Positions 44,652-54,321 are shown, counted from the first letter of the stretch. The stretch: DNA of 64,000 nucleotides from Rhizobium sp. N324 (GCF_001664485.1 NZ_CP013634.1:186001-250000), one strand, 5' to 3'. The notes: generated from the sequence alone by a model not told the origin. Numbers and translations: made by a program.

Positions 44652-46031
44652 TTATTCCATCGCCGCGTACCAGCGATCGCGATAGGCCGAGAGCCCGGCG
44701 ATAGCGCTCGGCGGAACATGCGTTTCGGCACCCGATACCGGCCGGATGCCGGTGAGGAGGGCCGCACCCTGGCTGGTGCCGGTTGTCCCGGGAAGGGCCA
44801 GGACTTCGCGGCCGACAAGCGCCGCAAGCAGCCTGAGATAGGTCTCGTTGAGCGCAAAAGGCCCTTCGACGATAACCGGGCCTTTGGCGCCGGTCAGTCC
44901 GAGGCAGGCATCGGTCATCAAAGCGAGATAGAGGCAGGCCGTGGCATGACGTTCCTCGCGGCTCGCGCCTTCGGCGCCGATCCAGCGGCTGGCCTTTCCG
45001 GGGAAAGGTCCGGAGCCGGGAGCGATATTGGGCAGCAGCATCATGCCCTTTTCGACGACCGGGCCGATCGCCGCCTGGGCGCCTTTTTCATCGACGGAAC
45101 CGATTTCGGCCGAGAGAATTTCGAATTCCCGCCCGCCCATGAAACGCGAGGAGGGAACGGCCCGGCCATAGGCATCGACATTGGCGAGCGCATCGCGTTT
45201 GGCATCGAGATGATCGAGATCGCCGCCGACGCCGAAATTGATGACCCAGGTGCCGGTGGAGACAACGGCGAAAGGGGCCTCCCGATGGACGAGATGCGGC
45301 AGCAGCGACGCATTGGAATCGTGAATGCCGCAATAGACCGACACGGGCGCGGCAAGGGCGAGCTCCGCGGCGATCCCGGGCAGGACCGGGCCGAGCGCAT
45401 CGAAGGCGGAGCGGATCGGCGCCATCAGATCGCGGATGCCGAGCCTGTCGACCAGCGAGGAATAGTCGCCGGTCTTCGGATTCCAGAGGTCGGTATGGCA
45501 GCCGAGCGAGGTCAGCTCATTGGCGGCGACACCCGTCAGCCGCGCCGTCCAATATTGCGCATAGGTGAGGATGGTCGCGACCTTGGCGAATTCCTCGGAG
45601 AAGGCAGTCTTTTGGTAGTGCAGCTGCGCGCCGACATTGAGGCCCATCGCCAGGCGCGGCGAGAAGGTCTCGTCGAAGGAGGGGCGCAAGGCCGTATAGG
45701 CGTCGCGGATTTCTTGCGGGTATTCGTGTTCATAGTCGATGACAGGCATGGCGAGCCCACCGTCCCGATCGAGCAGCGCCGCTGCGGCGCCATGGGTGGT
45801 GATCGAAATAGCGTCGAAACCGGGTTCCCGTGCCAGCGTCTTCAGCGCATCGAGCGCGAAGGACCACAGCGCCTCGATGTCGTAATGCGGGTAGGGGCCG
45901 GTCTTGATGGTAGCGTTCGGCCGTTTCAGGACGGCGATCTCGGCGCCGCTCCCGCTGTCGAGCACGACGACCTTGGCATTGGTCTTGCCGATGTCGAGAA
46001 CGGCAATGCGGCGATAGGAGGTTGCGGTCAT
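44652..46031 (-). CDS. rhaK: Rhamnulose kinase-type FGGY sugar kinase RhaK
   Basis: 459 aa from the ATG at 46031, which overlaps the rhaU stop (ATGA). FGGY-kinase features: [17 protein letters not shown] (phosphate 1), [14 protein letters not shown], the substrate/catalytic region [15 protein letters not shown] (catalytic Asp), and [10 protein letters not shown]. In R. leguminosarum this kinase phosphorylates the sugar after uptake and is also required for activity of the RhaSTPQ transporter. It is the last clear gene of the rhaRSTPQUK operon. Confidence 0.93.
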   Translation of the reverse strand: MTATSYRRIAVLDIGKTNAKVVVLDSGSGAEIAVLKRPNATIKTGPYPHYDIEALWSFALDALKTLAREPGFDAISITTHGAAAALLDRDGGLAMPVIDYEHEYPQEIRDAYTALRPSFDETFSPRLAMGLNVGAQLHYQKTAFSEEFAKVATILTYAQYWTARLTGVAANELTSLGCHTDLWNPKTGDYSSLVDRLGIRDLMAPIRSAFDALGPVLPGIAAELALAAPVSVYCGIHDSNASLLPHLVHREAPFAVVSTGTWVINFGVGGDLDHLDAKRDALANVDAYGRAVPSSRFMGGREFEILSAEIGSVDEKGAQAAIGPVVEKGMMLLPNIAPGSGPFPGKASRWIGAEGASREERHATACLYLALMTDACLGLTGAKGPVIVEGPFALNETYLRLLAALVGREVLALPGTTGTSQGAALLTGIRPVSGAETHVPPSAIAGLSAYRDRWYAAME

Positions 46032-46348
46032 GGCATATGGAAGAGGGTGACGAGGTCGCTTTGAACAGGCGAGTTGTCCGGGTTCGTGGCCATGATGTCG
46101 GCCATGTGCGCCCACCATTTCTTCATGACCGGATGCTCCGGCAGGCTTGCCATCGTGTGGTCGGCCGGCCGCGTCAGCACGCCGAACAGCGTGTTGGTGT
46201 CGCGGTCGAGGTGGATCGAATAGTCGCTGGCACCGGACTGGTGCAGGAGATCGACCAGCTCAGGCCAGATCTCGTCATGCCGCTTGCGGTATTCGGCTTC
46301 CATGCCGGGATTGAGCTGCATCTTGAAGGCGTGTTTTTCTGATGTCAT
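46028..46348 (-). CDS. rhaU: L-rhamnose mutarotase RhaU (RhaM)
   Basis: 106 aa. [20 protein letters not shown] carries the catalytic His24 (equivalent to His22 of E. coli YiiL), followed by [31 protein letters not shown] near the end holds the WWxxM motif. It interconverts alpha and beta anomers of L-rhamnose. Overlaps both neighbours by 4 bp, showing tight coupling. Confidence 0.93.
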   Translation of the reverse strand: MTSEKHAFKMQLNPGMEAEYRKRHDEIWPELVDLLHQSGASDYSIHLDRDTNTLFGVLTRPADHTMASLPEHPVMKKWWAHMADIMATNPDNSPVQSDLVTLFHMP

Positions 46349-47355
46349 CGGGAGCTCATGAGCTTGATGCGGCGGGCGATGATCGGAATGGCGATGGTGA
46401 TGATCAGCAGTAGGCCGATGAAGATCGACATGACGATGCCGGGTACGTTCAGCAGGCCGAGGCCGAAGGTCACGAGGCCCATGACGAAGGCGGCGATGAC
46501 GACGCCGCCGATCGTGCCGGAGCCGCCGAGGATCGAGATGCCGCCGAGCACGACCATGGTGACGACCTCGAGTTCCCAGCCCTGGGCGATCGACGGCCGG
46601 GTCGAGCCGAGACGCGAGGTCAGGCAGACGGCGGCGATACCGCTCATGATGCCGGTCAGCAGGAAAAGCATGAATTTGACGCGCTCGACCGGGATGCCGG
46701 AGAAGCGGGCGGCAAAGTCGTTGTTGCCGATCGCATAGACCTGCCGGCCGAAATTCGTCGCATGCAGCAGGATAGCGAAGAGGATCGCCAGCACGATGAA
46801 CAGCACGAATTCGAAGGAGAACACCCAGAAGACATAGCCCTGGCCGAAATAGGCGAAGTCGGCGGGATATTTACCATAGGCCTGGTCACCGAGCACGATA
46901 TAGGAAATGCCGCGGAAAAGGCTCATTGTGCCGATGGTGACGACAATCGACGGCAGTTTCAGCACCGAGACCAGAACGCCGTTGAAGGTACCGCAGACAA
47001 GGCCGGTGCCGATGCCGATCGCGACCAGGCCCGGCGTGCCGACGCCGAGCTGCGCTGCCGCTCCCATCGCGGTCGAAGCAAGCGCGATGATCGCGGCGAC
47101 GGAAAGGTCGATCTCCCCGGAGATGACGAGCAGCGCCATGGCGAAGGCGATCATCGCCTTTTCGGTGAAGTTGAAGGTGGCGTCCGAGAGGTTCCAGGCA
47201 TCGAGGAAATAGGGCGAGGCTAGGGAATTGAAGACGAAGATCAGGACGGCGACGGCAAAGAGCAGCACCTCCCAGCTCGCGGCGATGCGGCGGAAGGGGG
47301 TGCCGAGGCGGTCGGGGATCACCCGCTTTTCGGGTGTTGAAGACGTCATGCTCAT
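46345..47355 (-). CDS. rhaQ: Rhamnose ABC transporter permease RhaQ
   Basis: 336 aa, RbsC-type (CUT2) permease with 8-10 helices. [20 protein letters not shown] and [20 protein letters not shown] are the family signatures, the latter being the ATPase contact. Start overlaps rhaP's stop and its stop overlaps rhaU's start. Confidence 0.93.
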   Translation of the reverse strand: MSMTSSTPEKRVIPDRLGTPFRRIAASWEVLLFAVAVLIFVFNSLASPYFLDAWNLSDATFNFTEKAMIAFAMALLVISGEIDLSVAAIIALASTAMGAAAQLGVGTPGLVAIGIGTGLVCGTFNGVLVSVLKLPSIVVTIGTMSLFRGISYIVLGDQAYGKYPADFAYFGQGYVFWVFSFEFVLFIVLAILFAILLHATNFGRQVYAIGNNDFAARFSGIPVERVKFMLFLLTGIMSGIAAVCLTSRLGSTRPSIAQGWELEVVTMVVLGGISILGGSGTIGGVVIAAFVMGLVTFGLGLLNVPGIVMSIFIGLLLIITIAIPIIARRIKLMSSR

Positions 47356-48341
47356 GCTGCGACCTCCGCTGCGGCGCGGTCACGCAGGATGATGCGGCCG
47401 CGGTTGCGCTCACGCCGGGCATTGAAGGCGACGGCGAGAATGATGACGGTTCCGGAGATCGCCATCTGGGTGAAGGGTGAAATGCCGATCACCGGCAGCG
47501 CATTCTTGATAACGCCGAGGAAAAGCGCGCCGAGCACGGTACCGGCGACCGAGCCGACGCCGCCGGCAATCGAGATACCGCCGATGACGCAGGCCGCGAC
47601 GCTGTCGAGTTCGAAGCCGTTGGCGATATCGACATAGGCGACCGCATAACGCGACACCCAGAGATAGCTTGCCAGGCCGGCGAGCGCGCCCGAGAGAACG
47701 AAGGCCAGAAATTTCGTCCAGCCCGTATCGATGCCGGCATAGACGGCCGCGGTCGGATTGCCGCCGGTCGCATAGGCCGAGCGGCCGAACTGGGTATATC
47801 GAAGCAGCACATACATCAGCAGCACGATGACGATACCGACCCAGCCGAGAACCGGCAGGCCGAGGAACGGCGTGCGCGGCACCGACAGGAAGATGGGGGT
47901 CATCTGATGGGCGTTAACCCAGGCGCCGCCCGAAAGCACGAAAGCCATGCCGCGATAGATGGTGAGCGTGCCGAGGGTGACGACGATCGGCGGGATTTCC
48001 AGCGCCCAGACGAGAAAGCCGTTGATCGCGCCGAGACAGGCGCCGATGACGATGGCCATCAGGATCAGCACGATGAGCGGCAGATCGGGATAAGCGGCAT
48101 TCATCATCGCGATCGCCATGCCGGTAAAGGCGAGATTGGCGGCGACCGACAGGTCGATCGATTTCGTCAGGATCACCGTCATCTGCGCCAGCGCCAGGAT
48201 GATCAGGATCGAGGTGTCGTTGAAGATGCCGGCGAGATTGTCCGGTGTGGCGAAATCGGCTGCCCGCGTCGAAAAGATCGCGATCATCACGACGATGATG
48301 AGGAAGAGCAGGGTTTCGCGTTTTCTGATCAGTCTTGCCAT
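47352..48341 (-). CDS. rhaP: Rhamnose ABC transporter permease RhaP
   Basis: 329 aa, CUT2 permease paralogous to RhaQ: LTKSIDLSVAANLAFTGMAI and SVAACVIGGISIAGGVGSVA. It begins just 9 bp after rhaT. Two distinct permeases form the heterodimeric channel of the rhamnose importer, unlike ribose-type homodimers. Confidence 0.93.
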   Translation of the reverse strand: MARLIRKRETLLFLIIVVMIAIFSTRAADFATPDNLAGIFNDTSILIILALAQMTVILTKSIDLSVAANLAFTGMAIAMMNAAYPDLPLIVLILMAIVIGACLGAINGFLVWALEIPPIVVTLGTLTIYRGMAFVLSGGAWVNAHQMTPIFLSVPRTPFLGLPVLGWVGIVIVLLMYVLLRYTQFGRSAYATGGNPTAAVYAGIDTGWTKFLAFVLSGALAGLASYLWVSRYAVAYVDIANGFELDSVAACVIGGISIAGGVGSVAGTVLGALFLGVIKNALPVIGISPFTQMAISGTVIILAVAFNARRERNRGRIILRDRAAAEVAA

Positions 48342-48350
48342 GCTTCTACC

Positions 48351-49886
48351 TCATGCATTGCCGGTGGCGGCGCGCACCAGCGCTTCCGGCGACAGTTCGG
48401 CGCGTTCGAAAATTCCGGCGGCGAGCCCTTCCTTCATCACCAGAACCCGGTCCGACATGCCGATGATCTCGGGCAGTTCGGAAGAGACCATGATGATCGA
48501 CAGGCCTTCGGCCGCGAGTTCGCTGATAAAGCCGTGCACGGCCGCCTTCGAGCCGATGTCGATGCCCTTTGTGGGTTCGTCGAGAATGATGACCTTCGGC
48601 GACGTCGCCAGCCATTTGCCGATGACGACCTTCTGCTGGTTGCCGCCCGACAGCGTGCCGACCGGCACGGAAAGCGCGGCGGCGCGCAGATCCAGCCGCT
48701 CGGCATATTTGCGGGCGAGCGCGAATTCTTCTGCCGCCCTGAGGAAACCGCGGCGCGAGGTGCGGGTGAGCGAGGGCAGCGTCATGTTCTGGAAGATCGG
48801 CATCGGCAGCGCCAGACCGTGGCGGCCGCGTTCTTCCGGCACATAGACGATGCCGGCGCGGATCGCATCCTGCGGCGAATGGATGGCGATCTCCTGGCCT
48901 TCGAGCATCATCGTGCCGGAAAGCGGCCGGGTGATGCCGAAGAGGGACTGGGACAATTCCGAGCGGCCGGCGCCGATCAGCCCGTAAATGCCGAGAATCT
49001 CGCCCTTGCGCAAGGTGAAGGAAATGTCGCGGAATTCGGTGCGGTGGCTGTAGTTGCGGATCTCCAGCACCGGGCCGCCAATGGCGACATCGATCTTCGG
49101 AAAGGCGTTTTCGACGTCGCGGCCGACCATCATGCGGACGATCTCGTCCTGCGGCGTGTCCTTGAGCCGCCCCTGGCCGATGGCGCGGCCGTCGCGGAAG
49201 ACGACGAAATCGTCGGCGATCTCGTAGACCTCGTCGAACTTGTGGCTGATGAAGAGGATCGCCTTACCCTGTTCCTTCAGGCCCCGGACGATGCGGAAGA
49301 GATCGTCGATCTCCTTGCGGGAAAGGGCGGCCGTCGGCTCGTCCATGATAACGATGCGGGCCTCGATCGACAGAGCGCGGGCAATCGCCACCAGATGGCG
49401 CTGCGCAATGGAGAGGTCCTTGAGCCGGATCGTCGGATCGATATTGCTTTCGAGCGCGGTCAGCAGCGTCTTCGAGCGGCTGTTCATCGCCTGCCAGTCG
49501 ATGGTACGAAAGCGGGTGCGCGGCGCGTGGCCGAGGAAGATGTTTTCGGCAACCGTCAGCTCGTCGAAAAGCACCGTTTCCTGGTGGATGGCAGTGACGC
49601 CGGCATCGATCGCGGCCTGGGCGCTGGCAAAACTCGTCGGCTGGCCGTCGACCAGGATCTCGCCTTCATTCGGCCGGTAGATGCCGGTCAGGATCTTGAC
49701 GAGCGTCGATTTGCCGGCGCCGTTTTCGCCGATCAGCGCCGTCACCGTGCCGGGGTGGAGCGCGATGCTGACATTGTCGAGCGCCTTCACGCCCGGAAAG
49801 ATCTGGGAGATGCCGCGCATTTCCAGAATGGCGGGCGCATCGCCGGTTTTGCTGTCCGTGACGGTTTGTTGAAAGGCGGCGTTCAT
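48351..49886 (-). CDS. rhaT: Rhamnose ABC transporter ATP-binding protein RhaT (double NBD)
   Basis: 511 aa with two nucleotide-binding domains (RbsA type). NBD1: Walker A GENGAGKSTLVK, Walker B IVIMDEPTAALS, switch ISHKFDEVY; its signature region LSIAQRHLVAIARAL is atypical. NBD2: degenerate Walker A GLIGAGRSEL, signature LSGGNQQKVVIGKWL and VIILDEPTKGID. Asymmetry between the halves is normal for CUT2 ATPases. The gene is separated from rhaS by 72 bp containing a strong hairpin. Confidence 0.95.
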   Translation of the reverse strand: MNAAFQQTVTDSKTGDAPAILEMRGISQIFPGVKALDNVSIALHPGTVTALIGENGAGKSTLVKILTGIYRPNEGEILVDGQPTSFASAQAAIDAGVTAIHQETVLFDELTVAENIFLGHAPRTRFRTIDWQAMNSRSKTLLTALESNIDPTIRLKDLSIAQRHLVAIARALSIEARIVIMDEPTAALSRKEIDDLFRIVRGLKEQGKAILFISHKFDEVYEIADDFVVFRDGRAIGQGRLKDTPQDEIVRMMVGRDVENAFPKIDVAIGGPVLEIRNYSHRTEFRDISFTLRKGEILGIYGLIGAGRSELSQSLFGITRPLSGTMMLEGQEIAIHSPQDAIRAGIVYVPEERGRHGLALPMPIFQNMTLPSLTRTSRRGFLRAAEEFALARKYAERLDLRAAALSVPVGTLSGGNQQKVVIGKWLATSPKVIILDEPTKGIDIGSKAAVHGFISELAAEGLSIIMVSSELPEIIGMSDRVLVMKEGLAAGIFERAELSPEALVRAATGNA

Positions 49887-49914
49887 CAGATTTCTACCAA
49901 ATGTCGAAAGGGAA

Positions 49915-49939
49915 ATCCCGGCGGCAAAGCCGCCGGGAT
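49915..49939 (-). terminator. rhaS-rhaT intercistronic hairpin
   Basis: Perfect 11-bp GC-rich arms ATCCCGGCGGC (49915-49925) and GCCGCCGGGAT (49929-49939) around AAA. On the minus strand it follows the rhaS stop by about 20 bp and is succeeded by a TT-CCC-TTT stretch rather than a T-run. Best read as a partial terminator or 3' stabiliser keeping the binding-protein mRNA more abundant. Confidence 0.6.
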
Positions 49940-49958
49940 CTTATTCGTCGGCTCCGGA

Positions 49959-50954
49959 TCAGAAGACCTTGGAGAACTGGTCGATGTTCGAGGCATTGTA
50001 GACGAAGGGATCGGCCATGGCGGCTTCGCCGTTGTCGCCGATCTTGATCTTGCCCATGCGGCCGGCTTCGATTTCGCTGCCCGGCTTGCCATCGGCATCA
50101 CCCTTTGCCAGGTGATAGGCGATCTGCGTTGCGGAGTAGCCGAGGTCGATCGGGTTCCAGATGGCGAATTCCTTCGTCGCGCCCGACTTGATCGCGCCGG
50201 CCATTTCGGACGGCAGGCCGAGACCGGTGACGTAGACCTTGCCGACGAGACCCTTGTCTTCGACCACCTTGGAAGCGGCGAGAACGCCGACCGTCGTCGG
50301 AGCGACGATGACCTTGACGTTCGGGTTCGACTTCAAGAGGCCTTCGGCTTCACGATAGGACTTGTCCGAGAGGTCGTCGCCGTAAACCGTGGTGACGAGG
50401 TTGAGACCCGGGAAGTCCTTCAGCTGCTTTTTCATCTGGTCGATCCAGATGTTCTGGTTGGTCGAGGTGGTCGTTGCCGACAGGATGGCGAAGTCACCCT
50501 TGCCGCCGTCGAGATGATCCTTGACGAGCGTCAGGCACATTTTGCCGATCAGCTCGTTGGACGACGGGTTGAGCTGCAGGATACGGCCTTCAGGTGCGAC
50601 GCCGGAATCCCAGGAGATGACCTTGATGCCGCGCTGGGCAGCCTTCTTCAGCGCCGGAACGAGCGCGTCCGGATCGTTGGCCGAAACGGCGATGGCGTCG
50701 ACGCCCTGGGCGATCAGCGAGTTGATGACTTCGATCTGGCCTTCCGCCGTCGTCGACGTCGGACCGGTGTAGATCACCTCAACGCCGCCGAGTTCCTTGG
50801 CGGCTTCCTGGGCGCCCTTGTTGGCGGCGTCGAAGAAGCCGTTGCCGAGCGACTTCACGACGAGGCCGATCTTGATGTCCTTGGCGCTGGCAGTGCCGGC
50901 CATCATGGCGACGGCGAGCGCGACGCCGAGCGCAAGTGTCTTTGCGAGTTTCAT
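49959..50954 (-). CDS. rhaS: Periplasmic rhamnose-binding protein RhaS
   Basis: 331 aa. A signal peptide (MKLAKTLALGVALAVAMMAG, cut after ASA) precedes KDIKIGLVVKSLGNGFFDAA, the RbsB-type fold. IAVSANDPDALVPAL, SWDSGVAPEGR and VTGLGLPSEMAGAI are characteristic of the rhizobial RhaS. First transporter gene after rhaR. AGGGAGGAAAGTAC precedes the ATG. Confidence 0.94.
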   Translation of the reverse strand: MKLAKTLALGVALAVAMMAGTASAKDIKIGLVVKSLGNGFFDAANKGAQEAAKELGGVEVIYTGPTSTTAEGQIEVINSLIAQGVDAIAVSANDPDALVPALKKAAQRGIKVISWDSGVAPEGRILQLNPSSNELIGKMCLTLVKDHLDGGKGDFAILSATTTSTNQNIWIDQMKKQLKDFPGLNLVTTVYGDDLSDKSYREAEGLLKSNPNVKVIVAPTTVGVLAASKVVEDKGLVGKVYVTGLGLPSEMAGAIKSGATKEFAIWNPIDLGYSATQIAYHLAKGDADGKPGSEIEAGRMGKIKIGDNGEAAMADPFVYNASNIDQFSKVF

Positions 50955-51000
50955 GTACTTTCCTCCCTTAAAGATTAGACTTCCACACCTCGGCGGCGCC

Positions 51001-51813
51001 TCATGCGACCGACGAGGAATCCTCCTTCACAGCCTGGGCGACCAGGCTTGCGACAACGAGCCGGATGCCGGCATTCTCGACCATGCGAGCCGCCTCGTCC
51101 GAAATCCCGTCATCGGTGATGATCACAGAAACGCGGTCGAGCCCGCAGAGAATGAGGCTCGATCGGCGATTGAATTTGCTTGAATCGGCCATGACGACGA
51201 GTTCGTCGGCCTGGTGCATCAGTTTCTGCTCGCTCTGGATGATGAGCGCGTCCGCCTCCATGATGCCGAGCGGGCCGACGCCCTGGGCGCCGATGAACAT
51301 GCGTCGCGCATAAAAATTGCGGATCGCGTCATTGTCGAACGGCGACAGGATCAGGCTCTGCTCGCGATAGATCGCGCCGCCCGGCACCGTCACCGTGTTT
51401 TTGGAGTGCTTGACCAAATGTTCGGCGATCGCGAAAGAATTGGTCATCACCTGCAGGCGGTGGCCGGCCATATAGTGCACCATCTGGAAGGTCGTCGTGC
51501 CGCCATTGATGATGATGGCGTCGCCGGCTTCGCAGAGATCGACGGCGGCGCGTGCAATTGCGCGCTTTTTATCGATGTTGACTGATTCTGAAACCCGGAA
51601 GGGCCGGCCGGCAAGATTGCCGAGCTGCGGCGGGTGCACTGCCTCAGCGCCGCCGCGCACACGGCGGATCTTGCCCTGCACATGAAGAGCCGCAATGTCG
51701 CGTCGGATTGTCGCTTCCGAAGCCTCCGTCAGCTCGGAAATATCCTGGATCGTCACCACGGACTTTTCCTGAACGGCGCTTAAGATGATGCGATGGCGTT
51801 CGCGTTCGTGCAT
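51001..51813 (-). CDS. rhaR: DeoR-family regulator RhaR
   Basis: 270 aa from the ATG at 51813, preceded by AGGAGGAG; the frame extends to 51846 without a better site. The N-terminal HTH reads ERERHRIILSAVQEKSVVTI, ISELTEASEATIRRDIAALH, LHVQGKIRRVRGGA, the standard DeoR pattern. The C-terminal sugar-phosphate-sensing domain contains IINGGTTTFQMVH and NSFAIAEHL. In R. leguminosarum RhaR represses the rhamnose genes. It is divergent from rhaDI and shares the 198-bp control region with it. Confidence 0.93.
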   Translation of the reverse strand: MHERERHRIILSAVQEKSVVTIQDISELTEASEATIRRDIAALHVQGKIRRVRGGAEAVHPPQLGNLAGRPFRVSESVNIDKKRAIARAAVDLCEAGDAIIINGGTTTFQMVHYMAGHRLQVMTNSFAIAEHLVKHSKNTVTVPGGAIYREQSLILSPFDNDAIRNFYARRMFIGAQGVGPLGIMEADALIIQSEQKLMHQADELVVMADSSKFNRRSSLILCGLDRVSVIITDDGISDEAARMVENAGIRLVVASLVAQAVKEDSSSVA

Positions 51814-51834
51814 TGGGCTCCTCCTCTTGTCATA

Positions 51835-51863
51835 TTTATTTCGCATCCGTTAATGACTGTCAA
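51835..51863 (-). promoter_or_regulatory. Predicted promoter of rhaRSTPQUK
   Basis: On the minus strand TTGACA (51863-51858) is followed after 17 bp by AT-rich AATAAATA (51840-51833). The -35 is perfect; the -10 is weak. It is about 20 bp upstream of the rhaR start codon and overlaps the left copy of the 19-bp repeat. Confidence 0.55.
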
Positions 51864-51930
51864 TCACAAACGATCATAAATTTTCATATTGCGATGCAGC
51901 ATAATCGATTTTGATCGTTTTCGATTGACA
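51858..51930. promoter_or_regulatory. Two inverted 19-bp operator candidates for RhaR
   Basis: Left copy TGTCAATCACAAACGATCA (51858-51876); right copy, read on the other strand (51930-51912), TGTCAATCGAAAACGATCA. They match at 17 of 19 positions and are separated by 35 bp. Each copy embeds the outward-facing TTGACA of one promoter, so binding of a repressor would cover both -35 boxes. Confidence 0.75.
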
Positions 51931-51954
51931 AGCGCACTTTTGATGCGCGATACC
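51925..51954 (+). promoter_or_regulatory. Predicted promoter of rhaDI
   Basis: TTGACA (51925-51930), 18-bp spacer, GATACC (51949-51954), about 58 bp upstream of the rhaD ATG. The -35 box is perfect and lies inside the right copy of the 19-bp repeat. Confidence 0.55.
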
Positions 51955-52011
51955 GTGAGCGAAAGGGCGCGCTGATCGCGGCCCCCGACAAGCCTGATAT
52001 GGGAGGATGAT

Positions 52012-54108
52012 ATGGCGGCGAACGTCCGGCTTCTGGAAAACCGGTGGGATGATGGTTATGCGGCGGGCCTCGATGAGCCCGGCAAGCTGCTCTATCGCTC
52101 CAATCTGCTCGGCGCCGACAAGCGCATCACCAATTACGGCGGCGGCAACACCTCGGCGAAGGTGATGGAAACCGATCCACTTGATGGCGGCAAGGTCAAG
52201 GTGCTCTGGGTCAAGGGCTCGGGCGGCGACGTCGGCACCATCAAGCTCGACGGTTTCGCCACCCTCTACCAGGACAAGCTGGAATCGTTGAAGGGCATTT
52301 ATAAGGGTGTCGAGGATGAAGACCGCATGGTCGGCTTCCTGCCGCACTGCACCTTTAATCTCAATGGCCGCGCCGCCTCGATCGACACGCCGCTGCATGG
52401 TTTCGTGCCGTTCACCCATGTCGATCACATGCATCCCGACGCGATCATCGCCATTGCCGCCTCGAAGAACTCGAAAGAGCTGACTCGGCAGATCTTCGGC
52501 GAGGAGATCGGCTGGCTGCCCTGGCGCCGCCCGGGCTTTCAGCTCGGCCTCGACCTCGAAGCCTTCGTCAAGGCGAACCCGAATGCCAAGGGTGTCGTGC
52601 TCGAAAGTCACGGCCTCTTCACCTGGGCGGATGACGCCAAGGCCTGCTACGAGCTGACGCTTGAGATCATCAACAAGGCGATCGTCTGGTTTGCCGAAAA
52701 GACCGAGGGAAAGACGATTTTCGGCGGCGCGGTCACGCAGAGCCTGCCGGTTGCCGAACGCCGCGCTATTGCCGCCCGGCTGATGCCGGAGATTCGCGGC
52801 CGCATCGGCAAGCAGGAGCGCAAGCTCGGTCATTTCGACGATCAGGACGCCGTGCTCGAATTCGTCAATTCGAAGGATTTGCGCCCGCTCGGCGCGCTCG
52901 GCACCAGCTGCCCCGACCATTTCCTGCGCACCAAGATCCGGCCGCTGATCGTCGATTTCGATCCGGCCAAGCCGGATGTCGATGCGATCGTCGCCGGCCT
53001 CGACAAGGCGCTGGAGGATTACCGCGCCGATTACGCCCGCTATTACAACGACTGCAAGCATGCCAATTCGCCCGCCATGCGCGACGCCAATCCGGTCATC
53101 TTCCTCGTTCCCGGCGTCGGCATGCTGTCCTTTGCCCGCGACAAGGCGACATCACGCATCGCCAGCGAATTCTACGTCAATGCCATCAATGTCATGCGCG
53201 GCGCCTCGACGGTTTCGGAATATCAGGGGCTGCCGGAGCAGGAAGCCTTCGATATCGAATACTGGCTGCTCGAAGAGGCCAAGCTGCAGCGCATGCCGAA
53301 GCCGAAGAGTCTCGCCGGCCGCGTGGCCTTCGTCACCGGCGGCGCCGGCGGCATCGGCCGGGCGACGGCCGCGCGCCTCGTCGGCGAGGGCGCCTGTGTG
53401 GTGCTTGCCGATATCGACCAGGGGGCGCTCGAAGCCACCGAGGCCGATTTCGTCAAGAAGTTTGGCGCCGATGCCGTGCGCAGCGTCCGGCTCGACGTCA
53501 CCAAGGAAGATGCGGTGATTGCCTCCTTCGCGGAAGCCTCTGTCGAATTCGGCGGCGTCGACATCCTCGTCTCGAATGCCGGCATTGCCTCCTCGGCGCC
53601 GATCGAAGCCACCGAGCTTTCGACCTGGAACCGCAATATCGATATTCTGGCGACCGGCTATTTCCTGGTTTCGCGCGAAGCCTTCCGGCTGTTCCGCCGC
53701 CAGGCGCTCGGCGGCAACATCGTCTTCGTCGCCTCGAAGAACGGTCTCGCCGCTTCGCCGAATGCGTCGGCCTATTGCACGGCAAAGGCCGCCGAAATCC
53801 ATCTCGCCCGCTGCCTGGCGCTGGAAGGTGCGGATGCCGGCATTCGCGTCAACACCGTCAACCCCGATGCGGTGCTGCGCGGTTCGAAGATCTGGAGCGG
53901 CGAATGGCGCGAGCAGCGCGCCGCCTCCTCGAAGATCGAGGTGGATGATCTCGAGGAACATTACCGCAAGCGTTCGATGCTGAAACTCAACGTGTTTCCG
54001 GAAGATATCGCCGAGGCGATCTATTTCCTGGCCTCGGACCTTTCGGCAAAATCGACCGGCAACATCATCAACGTCGATGCCGGCAACGTGCAGAGCTTTA
54101 CGCGGTAA
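52012..54108 (+). CDS. rhaD: RhaD: bifunctional rhamnulose-1-phosphate aldolase / short-chain dehydrogenase
   Basis: 698 aa. The N-terminal class II aldolase half (to about 420) has NYGGGNTSAK (41-50) and the metal-binding histidines 136, 139 and 141 in FTHVDHMHPD. The C-terminal SDR half (about 430-698) has the NAD site FVTGGAGGIGRATA, LVSNAGIASS and the catalytic Tyr/Lys in SAYCTAKAAEIHLAR. The aldolase splits rhamnulose-1-phosphate into DHAP and L-lactaldehyde; the dehydrogenase half presumably handles lactaldehyde. GGGAGG precedes the ATG at 52012. This fusion is the normal form in rhizobia and in Bacillus YuxG-like proteins. Confidence 0.93.
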   Translation: MAANVRLLENRWDDGYAAGLDEPGKLLYRSNLLGADKRITNYGGGNTSAKVMETDPLDGGKVKVLWVKGSGGDVGTIKLDGFATLYQDKLESLKGIYKGVEDEDRMVGFLPHCTFNLNGRAASIDTPLHGFVPFTHVDHMHPDAIIAIAASKNSKELTRQIFGEEIGWLPWRRPGFQLGLDLEAFVKANPNAKGVVLESHGLFTWADDAKACYELTLEIINKAIVWFAEKTEGKTIFGGAVTQSLPVAERRAIAARLMPEIRGRIGKQERKLGHFDDQDAVLEFVNSKDLRPLGALGTSCPDHFLRTKIRPLIVDFDPAKPDVDAIVAGLDKALEDYRADYARYYNDCKHANSPAMRDANPVIFLVPGVGMLSFARDKATSRIASEFYVNAINVMRGASTVSEYQGLPEQEAFDIEYWLLEEAKLQRMPKPKSLAGRVAFVTGGAGGIGRATAARLVGEGACVVLADIDQGALEATEADFVKKFGADAVRSVRLDVTKEDAVIASFAEASVEFGGVDILVSNAGIASSAPIEATELSTWNRNIDILATGYFLVSREAFRLFRRQALGGNIVFVASKNGLAASPNASAYCTAKAAEIHLARCLALEGADAGIRVNTVNPDAVLRGSKIWSGEWREQRAASSKIEVDDLEEHYRKRSMLKLNVFPEDIAEAIYFLASDLSAKSTGNIINVDAGNVQSFTR

Positions 54109-54133
54109 TTTTGAGCGGCGGCGAATGCGTCTG

Positions 54134-54272
54134 CCCCTCACCCTAACCCTCTCCCCGTCGTGACGGGGAGAGGGGACTTGCCCAACGAAATGTTGGAGTG
54201 GGACGGAGACGGTGCGGCACACCCCTTCTCCCCGTCTGAACGGGGAGAAGGTGCTGGCAGGCGGATGAGGGG
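54134..54272. repeat. RIME-like palindromic intergenic element between rhaD and rhaI
   Basis: Outer arms CCCCTCA (54134-54140) and TGAGGGG (54266-54272); internal dyads CTCTCCCCGTC/GACGGGGAGAG and CTTCTCCCCGT/ACGGGGAGAAG. Right part shares GGGGAGAAGGTG and GGCAGGCGGATGAGGGG with the element at 8829-8948. It sits within the rhaDI transcript. Confidence 0.8.
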
Positions 54273-54321
54273 CGGCCCCACGGCAATCCCATCGTAGAAA
54301 TTGCATAACCGGGAGGTAGAA

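Noticed and set aside
47907..50978. 1023-codon plus-strand open frame opposite rhaP, rhaT and rhaS
   Set aside because: It is exactly antisense to three well-identified rhamnose genes and consists of Asp/Arg/Gly/Val-rich shadow sequence without domains.
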